Shown piece after piece: positions 46,441-57,235 of a stretch of 64,000 nucleotides of DNA. Positions within the stretch are counted from its first letter, which is position 1. Every line of letters begins with the position of its first letter. Below the pieces are notes generated by a model that was not told where the DNA came from, did not search any database, and saw only the letters and a program-made list of their open reading frames with translations. The position numbers were made by a program, and so were the translations under genes. Origin of the DNA: Chelonoidis abingdonii (taxonomy: Eukaryota; Chordata; Testudines; Testudinidae); the NCBI RefSeq assembly GCF_003597395.2, contig NC_133771.1, forward strand, positions 63,836,377 through 63,900,376, written 5' to 3'.

Positions 46441-46840
46441 TACTATATGTTCTGAGCTTCAAAAAGGGCTAGGGTTGAAGAAAATATGACCAAAATACCA
46501 GCATAATTTATCAAAATGCTATAAAGAGCAATGTGGAAATGTTTTCAATCAACATGAAATCACTGAATATTTAGGGGTTTTTTGCCAGTTCTGTATTGAG
46601 TGTGATTTATGTGACATTACAGCTGAAAAATTTACAATAGCGAAAGGCCATTTGTGTCCTTTAAAAACATTTTGGATGTAAATAGCTGTTTTGTATGTGT
46701 TATCTGCACCAGGGCTTGTTGACATTGTTGATTTCTGGGGCCTGAGGAAAAAGCTGTAGAACCTAGCTAGTGAATTCAAACCCTGACAAGTCAACATTTG
46801 CCAACCATTGTACACCATTATTTAGATATCTTTTTCTACT
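46441..46840. other. No gene seen
   Basis: AT-rich, nothing recognised. Confidence 0.4.
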
Positions 46841-47339
46841 CTCAGTTATTGTTCCAATTTAACTAAATCAGTATAACCCAGGGGTTGGCAACCTATGGCA
46901 TGCGTGCCAAAGACAGCACGTGAGCCAATTTTTAATGGCACACTGCTACCTGCCGGGGTCCCGGCCACCAGCCCCGCTCAGCCCACTGCCGGGCCCAGCC
47001 TGTTCTTCTCTGCCTCCCGCCCACTGATCTCTCCTGCAGGGGCAGGGGGAAGAAGCTTGGTCCTGCCGGCTGCTGCTGCAGGGAAGCCCCCACCAGCAGC
47101 CAACCTCCCTCCTCCCTCAACATGCTGGGTTCCTGCCCCTCCTCCTCTCCCTCCCTGCGGCCAAACAGCTGATGGCCCTGTGTGGGGGGAAAAGGGGGAT
47201 AAGTGGAGCCGGAACCTCAGCCTCAGCATGCTCACTGCTCCAGAGAAGAGGCATGGGTGGGGCCTTGAGGAAGGAGGGTGGAATCAGGGCATATCCCCTC
47301 CAGACCCCTGCTGTGAGCCGCTCAGGCCAGGGGGCTGGG

Positions 47340-47790
47340 AGCATCCCCACGACTCCAGCCCACACCCCCAGCCCCCTGCCCTGACTTCTGAACCCCCTAC
47401 ACACTCCCAGCCCTCTGCCCTGAGCCCTGCACCCCACACACACCCAGCCCCCTGCCCTGACCCCTGAACACCCCCACACCCCCAGCCCTGACTCCAGCAC
47501 CCACACACATACCCAGCTCCCCCACATTCCATGCCCCCCCACATTCCATGCCCTGACTTCTGCACCCTGCTCACGCACCCTCAGCCCTCTGCCCTGACTC
47601 CTGCACCCTCCTCACACACACCCATCCACCTGCCCTGACTCCTGCACCCCTACACATACCCAGCCCCCACACACCCTATGCCCTGACTCTTCCACCCACC
47701 ACATCCCCACCCCTGCCCTGAGCACCAGACAGAAGCTCCTACACCACCACCCCCACATTCCCACCTGCACCCCTCACACCAAATGGGAGC
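47340..47790 (+). repeat. C-rich degenerate minisatellite
   Basis: Imperfect repeats of 'cacacacccagccccctgcc' and 'ctgacccctgaac'-like text, unit about 35-45 bp, within the hAT element. The opposite strand is G-rich. The frames at 46895-47578 follow from this repeat. Confidence 0.75.
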
Positions 47791-48024
47791 TGCCCAGGTA
47801 AGTGCTCCAACCCTGCTGCCCCAACCTTAAGCCTCCTCACTCATTCTAGCTCCTGGCCAGACCCTACACCCCAACCCCCAGCCTGCTCCTTCACCTCCAG
47901 TCCTGTGATCACTGCACTCCCACCCTCAGCTCAGTGCAGAGAGAGAGGAAGAGAATAGGCTAAAACCAGGGAGAAGGTAGGTACCCACTCTATGTGGGCA
48001 GGGCTGGAACCCCAGACCCACAGT

Positions 48025-48199
48025 GGGCTGAGCAGGGCCAGCAGCTGGGACCCTGTCTGGCAGGAGCCGGCGGACAGAGCCCCAGACTAGCAGTGGGCTG
48101 AGCCACAGTGGGCTGAGCCACTCAGCCCACTGCCAGTCTGGGGTTCTGGCTGCCGGCCCCTTGCCAGCTGGGGTCCCAGCCGCAGGCCCTGCTCAGGCC
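48025..48199. repeat. Large imperfect inverted repeat (hairpin)
   Basis: 48025-48104 and 48118-48199 are about 80-bp inverted copies. At the centre is a perfect palindrome, CAGTGGGCTGAG, CCA, CTCAGCCCACTG (48106-48132). It lies within the hAT element. Confidence 0.85.
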
Positions 48200-48424
48200 G
48201 CTGCTGGCCTAGGTGAATGGAAACCTAGGCCGGGAGCAGGATTAGTGGGGTGGCAGTGTAAGATCAACATTTTAATTTAACTTTTAATGCTTAAACATTT
48301 TGAAAACCTTGTTTACTTTACATACGACAATAGTTTAGTTATATAACATATAGACTTAAAGAGAGAGACCTTCTAAAAAATGTTAAAAATATATTACTGG
48401 CATGCAAAAAAATATAAAAAAATT

Positions 48425-49753
48425 ACTGGAAAAATCATGGAGCAGGTCTTCAAGGAATCAATTCTGAAGCACTTAGAGGAGAGGAAAGTGATCAGGAACA
48501 GTCAGCATGGATTCACCAAGGGCATGTCATGCCTTGACAACCTAATTGCCTTCTATGAGGAAGATAACTTGGTCTGTGATGATGAGAGGAAAGGCATGTG
48601 AATGTTTTATTCCTTGACTTTAGCAAAGCTTTGATACGGTCTCCCACAGTATTCTTGCCAGCAAGTTAAAGAAGTATGGCTGGATGATTGGACTATAAGA
48701 TGGATAGAACACTGGCTAATGTCGTGGCTCAACGAGTAGTGATCAACGGCTCCATGTCTAGTTGGCAGCCGGTTTCAAGTTGAGTGCCCAAGGGTCGGTC
48801 CTGGGCCAGTTTTGTTCAATGTCTTCATTAATGATCTGGAGGATGGCGTGACTTGCCACTCTCAGCAAGTTTGCAGAATGACACTAATATTGGAGGAAGT
48901 GATAGATATGCTGGGAGGGTAAGGAATAGGATACAGAGGGACCTAGTATAAATTAGAGGACTGGGCCAAAGAAACCTGATGAGGTTCACACAAGGACAAG
49001 TGCAGAGTCATGCAACTTAAGACGGAAGATCCCATCACTGTTACAGACCAAGGACGAATGGCTAGGCAACAGTTCTGTAGAAAAGGACCTAGGGGTTACA
49101 GTGACGAGGAAGCTGGATTATGAGTCAAGAGTGCTGCCCTTGTTGCCAAGAAGGCTAACGGCATATTTGGCCTGCTAATAAGTAGGGGCATTGCCAGCAA
49201 TCGAGGACGTGATCATGTCCCCTTTATTCGACATTGGTGAGGCCTCATCTGGAGTACTGTGTCCAGTTTTGGGCCCCACACTACAAGAAGGATGTGGAAA
49301 AATTGGAAGAGTCCAGCGGAGGGGCAACAAAATGATTAGGGGCTGAGACACATAAACTTATGGAGAGCTGAGGGAATGGATTGTTTAGTCTGCAGAAGAG
49401 AAGAATGAGGGATTGAGAGCTGCTTTTCAACTACCTGAAAGGGAGTTTCCAAAGAGGATGGATCTAGACTGTTTCTCGTGGTACCTTGATACAGAAAAGA
49501 GTAATGATGTCTCAAGTTGCAGTGGGGGAGGTTAGTTGTATTAGGAAAAACTTTTTCACTAGAGGTTGGGTGAAGCCTGTATCAGGCGTTACCTAGCGGC
49601 GATGGGGACTCCTCCTTCAGAGGTTTTTAAGGTCAGGCTTGACAAAGCCCTGGCTGGGATGATTTAGTTGGGAATTGGTCCTGCTTTGAGCAGGGGGTTG
49701 GACTAGATGACCTCCTGAGGTTCCTTCCAACCCTGATATTCTATGATTCTATG
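48425..49753 (+). mobile_element. CR1 LINE 3' fragment inside the hAT
   Basis: Starts in the reverse transcriptase (frame 48380-48601 with KIMEQVFKESILKHLEERKV and NSQHGFTKGMSCLDNLIAF) and runs to the typical CR1 end 'ctatgattctatgg' at 49753. Coding is broken by many one-base indels after 48600, although the order of CR1 blocks is kept. Left boundary approximate. Confidence 0.85.
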
Positions 49754-50005
49754 GAAACCTTAAATTAAAGTGAATAAATGAATGCTCAGCACACCACTTC
49801 TGAAAGGCTGCCGACCTCTGGTATAACCCTTAGTGTGGGCACACTTATTTACTGATACAAATTATATTGATATAATACATACTTTTATAGTGCTAGAATG
49901 GCATCAACACTAGTGGTTTGCACCCACTTAGTTAAATGAGTTTTTTTCCATAAATTCAGTTAAAAAGTGATGAAAAAATTATTGTAAACAAGACCTAAGA
50001 TAGGA

Positions 50006-51065
50006 AAAGACAGGTAATTTCAGTCATTACTGTGAAAGCTGCTGGCTTTTTAATGTACAACTCTGTGAGCAAAAAAAGCACTGTTATCAAATACTCCATA
50101 AATCAAATGTTCTTGTTGTTGTTAATACACAAGCTATTAAATGCCAGCTTTGGAGAACTCTATTAATATCTTTGCTGCTACACAGGCAAACTGATTCAGA
50201 ACTTGCCATTCCTCTCTGTATCGGCCCAGCATCTGCCAATAGTGAAGAGATAAGAACCTTAGAAATGATTCTTGCAGCATTTCACCTGATGCTTTCTGAG
50301 TACAAGGATTCATAATCCAGAACCTTGCAGTACAAGACAAGGGTGATTTTCCGATTAGAAATCAGGAATCCCTGCAATTCAATTTTTTACCACATTTGAT
50401 AAAACACAATATTGTGCCTAAGCTCTAAAGTGAGGTTTTCTCTTCTTGGGATCCTCCAGAGGCTGTGATCTGTAGCTAAAGAGAAATAATAATAAAAAAA
50501 GACAATAATTGAGTTTTCTTGTTCCTTTTTAGGTTTCAACATTGTGACTTTTGTAGAGGCATCTGAACTCAGAGTGTTAGTGTGTGTTTTCACGCCTACC
50601 AGAGGATTATGGTATGTGGATCTCTATGACTCCCCTGTTAGTTCCCCTTTGCCTCCCTGACAAAAATTACTTTTCAACAGAAACAGGAAAGCTATCTTCA
50701 TGTTCTATTGCTTAGACCATGATTTTCTATGGCAGAAATTGCTGTGGGATCTCTGTATATCCCTGTACTTGAAGGGAACTCTATTATTTCAAAAGTACAA
50801 CAATGCCCCACAGGGACAATCTTCTGGACAATTCAGTATTGCTAAATGGCATTCTGAAAAATCTCTGTTAAGCACCCTCTGGTGTAGTACTGTTCTAAAC
50901 CATGAGCTATCGTGCTGGGATGCTGTGGCCTGAATTGCCAATAGGAAATGCATCTTAAAACAAGTCTTATGTAAGAGGGAGCCTGCTGGGCTGTTTCAGG
51001 AAAAATCGCTATAGGGGCTGCATTCTGTTTTTCCTTCACCAGTTACTCCTTATCTTCCCCTTATA
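50006..51065. other. No gene seen
   Basis: AT-rich. No recognisable element or conserved frame. Confidence 0.45.
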
Positions 51066-51224
51066 TCGGGGGGTAGCCGTGTTAGTCTGTATCAACAAAA
51101 ACAACGAGGAGTCCGGTGGCACCTTAAAGACTAACAGAATCATTTGGATGAAGTGGGTTTTTTACCTATGACAGCTTATGCCCAAACAAATCTGTTAGTC
51201 TTTAAGGTGCCACCGCACTCCTTA
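51066..51224. repeat. Hammerhead-type repeat with perfect 25-bp inverted arms
   Basis: Starts 'ggggggtagccgtgttagtc'. 51114-51138 and 51191-51215 are perfect inverted copies (CGGTGGCACCTTAAAGAC...). Between them is a decayed hammerhead core: GATGA, AGTGGG with ACCTAT, GACA where GAAA is needed, then GCTTATGCCC. Same family and arrangement as 19791-19982. Not expected to cleave. Confidence 0.65.
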
Positions 51225-51451
51225 TTATCTTCCCCTTTGACATTTCCCAATAATATTGGAAAGTAAGTGGCCATCCCTTACCCCCATCTGCATAAACCCT
51301 GTGAAAATTAATACAAAAACAACACCATCAAGAAAGCTTCAGGGGACACCATCACCAAACCCTCCTTAACTAGCACATGAACTATACTTCTCTTCACTAG
51401 ATTATATTTGTTGACCCATAGCATCTGAAAAAATAACCTGGTCAATTTAAC

Positions 51452-52676
51452 TGTAAGCAGAGTCAGGATGAGCTCTACCCTGACATCTGATGGTGAATTA
51501 TGGGAAGTGTGGAAAAGAATTTCAGGGGCTGATCGTGTTTGCATAGGCACACCCACCCCGCCTGGCATAGCCCACAGCAGCCTGGAATGGTTGCTTTGGC
51601 AGCTGTGGGATCCCCAGTTTCTTTGTTGTTGGGGTGGGAGGAGTGAAGTGTTGTCACCCTGATTGTGTGGATGAGGAACTGTGAAACTGCTTTGTGACAG
51701 GGAGTCTCACCATCAATTGAATGGCACTCGCTAGACAAGGGAGTGGGCTCCTTGTGTGAGCCAGAGGCATCAATTGCACCTCCTCCTCTCTCCACTGTTG
51801 AATACCAGAGCTGATTTTTGATTCTCTCAAGAATCTAAGTTACAGGTTCCTGAGCTGAACTCACTTAGAGCTGAATTCACTAAAGAGCTGTACTAACTGG
51901 GGGGGGGGCAGCCTGAAGCTATATTGCAGAGTAGAGCAGCTGGCGGAGCGGAGCAGTTTGTGGGACAGTTGGAGTGGCCCACGGAGCAAGCAGAGCCGAG
52001 CAGTTTGCAGGGATGGCTGGAGCGGTTCACGGGACGGCTGGTGAAGCAGAGCAGCTGGCAGAGCAGAGCGGAGCGAAGCTGAGCAGTTTGTGGGGAAGGC
52101 GGAAGCAGAATCCCACGGAAAGGCAGGGCAGTCAGCCCTGGACCACGTAAGGTGCCCCTTTCTACCCAGGCTGGCACGAGGAAAACCCCTGCAGATAGAC
52201 TCTTGACCTCTGGGGACGCATTGACTCGGGACAGAGACTTTTGGGTTGCGGCACTTTTGGGACTGTGTGTGATCTTTGGGTTGCTGGACTCTAGGGACAT
52301 TTGGGATATTGTACTTTGGAGTCTTGGGGTGATTTTGGGATTGCTGGAGCCAAGAGCCCAGGGAAGAGGACACGGCCCAATTTCCTGGGGTGGGTCTTTG
52401 CTCATGGTTTGGTCTATGAACTCTAGTTGAGGTGTTTTCCCAATTTAATGCTATGTTGTTTATCTCGTGTTATTAAACCTTTTCTGCTACACCGAGACTC
52501 TGTGCTTGTGAGAGGGGAAGTATTGCCTCTTCAAAGCACCCAGGGGTGTGTGTAAGATTTTCCCAGGTCACTGGGTGGGGGCTCGAACTGGTTTTGCATT
52601 ACGTTATAGGGAAGGGACCCCTATGTATTGAACCTGGCCCTTGCTGCTATCAATTAGGCCTGGCAGAAGGGTTACA
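51452..52676 (+). mobile_element. Solo LTR, family A, copy 1
   Basis: Starts TGTAAGCAGAGTCAGGATGA, ends AGAAGGGTTACA, 1,225 bp, flanked by TAAC on both sides (51448-51451, 52677-52680). ATTAAA at 52472-52477 followed by 'ccgagactctgtgcttgtga' marks the likely polyadenylation region near the R/U5 border. Highly similar over its length to 57542-58778. A 4-bp duplication fits class I-like endogenous retroviruses. No internal region. Frames at 51861-52430 are antisense artefacts. Confidence 0.9.
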
Positions 52677-53115
52677 TAACCAATAATTTTCTTGGGGAAG
52701 GATATAAATATGCCACATAAATGCAAATAAGTAACAGGAATGTTTTAATTAACATCATCCTTCCTGCCAATGTCAGGGTCCATGTCTTCCATCTCATCAT
52801 CTTTAACCTGCCAGGAGGCAAACTGCTCTCCCAGTTCAGCTCAGCTACGGAATCACTGCTAAAAGTTACTCCCAAAGTATCTACAACCCTGCAAGGGCTC
52901 ATCACAATTTGCAGCTCTTCTGAAAGAGTAAAAGAGTAACCCAAACACAAACCTTTGCTCTTTTTCATGTTGATCGCTGCTTGGGCTGCAGCTGAACAAT
53001 TGTTTAAGATGTTGAAAAATCTCTCTATCTTCTGGCCTGCCCCTAGCACTGTGACATCATCTGCATGGGTGAAAATTGTCATTGACAGAGTGAAATTCCC
53101 CATTAAACTATACAT
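52677..53115 (-). pseudogene. Tx1-type reverse transcriptase fragment
   Basis: The minus frame (about 146 codons) has FTHADDVTVLGAGQKIERFF near its start, with HADD in place of the catalytic YADD/FADD. Then INMKKSKGLCLG, LGVTFSSDSVAELNWE and LAGRMMLIKTFLLL follow, the order seen in Tx1/L1-like polymerases. It runs out at 52677 where the LTR begins and continues at 51451. Confidence 0.7.
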
Positions 53116-53473
53116 TTAAGCTCTGAAAGCAAAGTGTCCAAAAAAAACCCCAACAATACAACAGAGAAATCAAGGGACTTGCCATACCACAGAATGTATC
53201 TATATAGCTTTCCTCCTTCCCCCCATCTCACCTTGCAAATATATCAAAGGAGGTTGTCTCATTTTTTGTCCTAAAAGTTCTTTGCAGATTTAACTGATTC
53301 CAGCTTTCTCCTTCAATACTGTACCATTTCCTTAACTTCTTCTAAAACTCTTATTTCTTTGTATTCCCCATCTCACAGTGGACTATGAAGATTTGTCAAA
53401 AAACTCTGCAATACTAAATAATGCTTGTAATCAGTTGTATACAGATGTCCTGTAGAGGAACACAGAGAGATCT

Positions 53474-54290
53474 TCAGGCTCCATTTTGGTCCATTCCCAT
53501 CATTCCATCTGGGATGCATAAAACTCCCAAACATTCATAACAATGCCTTCTATTAATACCATATTTGCTTGGTTGGGATTCTAATAACTCTGGCCAAAAA
53601 CCACTGTTCTGTACTCCCAAGTTCAACACAGACGAAGCAGTGGTCAGAAAACTGCACTTCACATCGTTTGATCATTGAGGTAGCTTTCACATACACCCTG
53701 TCCAACTGACTACCCAATTAGCCTCTACAAATGTAAATGCCCCCTCCTTTCTTAAATGAGGATGCCCCAAAACATCCTTTAACCCAGTAGCATCACACAC
53801 TGCTTGTAAGTAAGTTTCGTCAGCAAGTAACCCTTTAGGTTGCTTCTGTTAGTCACTGCAACTAAACAATTAAAATCCTCTGTTAAAAACAACTGTTGAG
53901 ATGTCATAAAGATAGGAGCCATCTCTATAAAAGGATCTTTCTCCAGCTTCTGATGCTGTGGGTCATAGATGGTGACACAATGATACCTCACACCCAAATA
54001 AAATCCATGAATAACCCCCTTCCTGGCTGCAGTTTTACCATCCTCTGCACCAATACTACAGAAGTATAAAACAGCACCCGCACTCCATTATAAGGCCCCA
54101 TGGATCAAAAAGATTGGCCCCTCTTCCAATCTTTCTGAGCTCCTGTTACATCACACCTAGAACATATTATTTTTTCATGGATCTCCACTGAATCCAAATG
54201 CTGTCCCTCCAAAAACTGAAAGATCATCTGCTTTTGGCGCAAGATCAGAACGGAGTGCATGTTTTGAGTTGAAATTTTCAGTACCATCTA
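53474..54290 (-). pseudogene. Tx1-type endonuclease fragments
   Basis: 54105-54287 carries the domain start (LKISTQNMHSVLILRQKQMI), 53779-53997 has MGVRYHCVTIYDPQHQKLEK and LTEDFNCLVA (GDFNC-type metal site, Gly replaced by Glu), and 53474-53662 the end. Several frame changes. APE-type endonuclease that nicks target DNA. Confidence 0.6.
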
Positions 54291-54562
54291 AATAAAGGCT
54301 CAGGTCCAGTTGTTACAGATACTTGCAATCCTCATTGAGTTGACTGCATTGACAGTAATCTCACTCAGAATCTAAATAAAATATTAATTCAGGAGATGTT
54401 GTGCTGTATTAATCTACTAGAGTGCAATGGTGCCTTTAAATTCACCATTCCAAACTATAAATCAATCATAAACTTCAACTGGAGGCTGCAATGATTTAGC
54501 ATAACATGAAAACCAATGCAGAACATCTGCTTCATATATATATTCATTGTGGAAGAAAACAG

Positions 54563-54840
54563 TCACAGGCTTAATAGCAAGATGGCTATTATATCATTCC
54601 AATCTCTAGTCCCCTTTCTAATTCCAGACTGCTCCCAGAAAAATTGCACTTCACCATAAGAGTAAAATCTAACATTGAATTCTCTGCTGCTGGACAGGTG
54701 CATTATAGATTTCAGCTGTGAAGGAGACAATCCAAAAGATTTTAGTAAAAGAATCTCAACAACAAAATCCCTAGCGGGACATTTGTCCATGTCCCCTAGG
54801 TACTGCACTTGAATGATATATTTTGCCGAGGCATACTAAA
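54563..54840 (-). pseudogene. Possible Tx1 ORF1 fragment
   Basis: The minus frame (81 codons from 54808) has SREFNVRFYSYGEVQFFWEQ, resembling the RNA-binding part of Tx1-type ORF1 proteins (FDVTF-like). No CCHC knuckles are seen. It lies upstream of the endonuclease in the correct order. Confidence 0.45.
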
Positions 54841-57235
54841 ATAATGCTCCATTATGATGAGTTTTGCCCAGAAGCTCAATCCTGACTGCTGTGACTGCTA
54901 CATAGGATATCTTCCCAGGCAGCTCCTCAGGCGACACATAGCTGAAAACAGACACCTCAGGTCCTTCTTTATTGTCATTCTTCCTCAGTTGCTCACTCAT
55001 GAGAGGCCTTTGCGCTCCCTCATCAGTACTAGGATTTCCTTTTTGTGTTGCTGGGAACCTCAGGGGGAAGGAAAAACAAAAGACCCCTTTTCAGAGTCTT
55101 AAAAATACCTTGTGTGGGCCACTTTTCCCTCTGATCGACTCCTACCCTTAATAACTCTTGGAGTGGAGTCCCTTAAGGTGAATAGAGCCCCTGAAATGGA
55201 AGCAACCACAGTATTCCCCCTTCTCCACTCACAGGGGAAAGGGAAGCCAGAGCCACATTTCTGATACACTCCAACTAGGGCAAAACTCCACTGCATTCTT
55301 GCTCCTCCTTGAGACCCCATGCAGAGCTGAAATAGGGGACACACACTGCAAACCATTTCCTAGAGTACATAGACCTAGTTCCACACCCTCCATACTCAGG
55401 GCTCTGTCTGGTAGCCACTCCCCAAGAGCAGGCCAAGCAAGCCTCTTTTTCTTTTTGAACATGTACTCCTATCGCCTATCCCTTCACCCCAAATTCTTCC
55501 CAACCCCCCACTCACTGAAGTTCCTAAGACATTTCCCACAGGTACCTTTGGCCTGGGGACACAAACCCCCAGGGACCACAAACACCAAGGCCCATAACAT
55601 TGGCTGATAGTAACACCAGGTCTACCAGTCTGTGCACGCTAACTTCTACATCAGCCTTCAAACAAACAGACTCTGCCACCATCACATGCAGAGAACCTAC
55701 TGGAAAATCAAAGCCTCCTTCAGCCCCACCATTTAAGGCTGCAGTCATCTTGACAGGAAGAGGAAGTGAGAGATATCTCTCTTTTCTCCATTCTAACTCA
55801 AGATCAAATGGCTTCATGGCCCCTGTGAAGCACACCTATCTAGTTATGGCAACATCCACCAGTTGGGAATTGCCAGAGTCCTGTGCATATTGGGGAGCCA
55901 CCTTCCTCCTAGGAACACCTCGCCATGCTCCTCAGGCAACTACGCTGGTTCTATGCCACCTAGGGACTCACCAACACAAGGAGAAACCCAGTTGAGGGCA
56001 TATGGCTGGTTTCCAGGCTCCTATACACCATGGTAGCGGTGGAAAGGGACCAGAGTAGGCCTCAGGATTGAACTCTTTGAATCTGGGATGGATGGGTAAA
56101 AGATTATTAGCCGGCCTTTTAACTAGTAGCTCTAGGAAGAGATGAGCATGTGAGTCCCTGTAGCGTTTATGGAACAGCAAAGATAGCTAAAGGGTCAATA
56201 CAGAATGTTTTGATCACTATGGAAATGTATATTTAGCACAAAATCTTATTAATGTATTGCATTGAGGTAGTGTTCTATGGCCCCAGTCAAGCTTGGGGTA
56301 CACTGGACAGGGCCCTGTACAAATACCAATGAAGACATTGACCCAAATCCTCTGCTGGTGTAAAGCAGTGATTTATTAGTGTTTTATGTGAGGCTTGTTT
56401 GGAGGTCTCTGTGAAATCATATAATGGCTATTGTTCCTTACCAAACTCATCCAGATTCAAACTAGCAACCTAGAGGTAAAAGTTCTGTAACCCATTACCA
56501 ACCCTGGGTATCGCTCAGTTCTCATTGTGACAGCCAGATTGGGAGAACGGGCTTTCAGTTTACTTTTCGATCTCTTCAGAAAGACTTTTAATGCCACAGT
56601 CACAAGAAGTTAAGGAATAATTTCATCCCCTCATAAACTGTGACAGATTTAAATTGAACAAAGTTTTTATTAAATAACTAAGCAAAGCCTGTTTAATTAT
56701 TGCCAAAGCTTTTAACTTTTCTAGAATTTGAAAAAAAATGTTTTAGATCAATGGGGGAAGATCAGCACAGAAGAAGCAACATGTCACTCTTTTTAAAATA
56801 TTTAACAGTCTTGGAAGGGGGGAGTAATGAAGAAAAAATAATGGGGCAAAAATCTTCGAAGAACAGAAAATGAAGTGCTATTTTTATAATTCTTTTAAGC
56901 TTTTTAGATTGCAGTATTTTACAGAGATTTACAGACGATAAAAAAGCTTACGCTCAAGTGCTTGACTGAGTGCTTTCTCCACACACCACAGGGTTATACT
57001 CTTTTCTTTTTTGACACATTGATCTTCTAAGACTCCATTAGGCTCCAATGAGTGCTGATAGTGAACAACAAAACAAGGTACTCGAATGTATTCCCACATT
57101 GACTGTTACTGAGATGGCATTCAATAGTGTAGACCAGACTTTGTCTTCCTTTTAAAGCATATTTTAAAAGGCAGAATTACTGAATTATTATTAGTATATG
57201 TACTAAAGTAGCATGTAGATCTTGATGAGGGCCAC
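54841..57235. other. No gene recognised; possible 5' part of the Tx1 element
   Basis: 54841-56200 is evenly C/A-rich on the plus strand with frames on both strands (55524-55835 minus, 55600-55995 plus), none recognised. It could be the 5' UTR or ORF1 start of the Tx1 element. 56200-57235 is AT-rich and featureless. Confidence 0.35.

Larger units (their letters stand above)
46879..49820. mobile_element. hAT element with perfect 8-bp duplication, split by CR1
   Basis: Starts CAGGGGTTGGCAACCTATGG and ends GGCTGCCGACCTCTG (inverse CAGAGGTCGGCAGCC), a hAT terminal repeat of the same type as at 18348. GTATAACC flanks both sides exactly (46871-46878, 49821-49828). Apart from the CR1 inside (48425-49753) it is about 1.6 kb of non-coding, GC-rich sequence, then an AT-rich right part ending 'gcacaccacttctgaaagg'. 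No transposase is visible, so it is non-autonomous. Confidence 0.9.
46841..50005. repeat. MITE-like host repeat interrupted by the hAT element
   Basis: If 46879-49828 is removed, the flanks join as '...ttaactaaatcagtataaccc' plus 'ttagtgtgggcacacttat'. That matches my memory of a turtle MITE interior, ending near 50000 with 'gtaaacaagaccta' (inverse of a GGTCTTGTTTAC terminus). The left end is not located. Confidence 0.4.
51236..54840 (-). mobile_element. Tx1-type LINE, decayed, split by a solo LTR
   Basis: On the minus strand: ORF1 remnant (54563-54840), endonuclease (about 53470-54290), reverse transcriptase palm (52677-53115), then, beyond the LTR at 51452-52676, the reverse transcriptase C-terminal region (51308-51451, KLTRLFFQMLWVNKYNLVKR). 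The frame reads across the LTR insertion point. Only about 300 bp separate the endonuclease end from the HADD motif, so much of the polymerase is deleted. The class follows from the ADD block and the GDFNC-like endonuclease order; other L1-like clades are possible. Confidence 0.65.

Noticed and set aside
46895..47578. Proline- and glycine-rich open frames of 150-190 codons
   Set aside because: They follow from the C-rich minisatellite inside a non-coding hAT element. There is no domain and no start context.
51861..52430. 170-codon Ser/Pro/Leu-rich frames, minus strand
   Set aside because: They lie inside the solo LTR 51452-52676. The second LTR copy (58109-58422) does not preserve them as a single frame.
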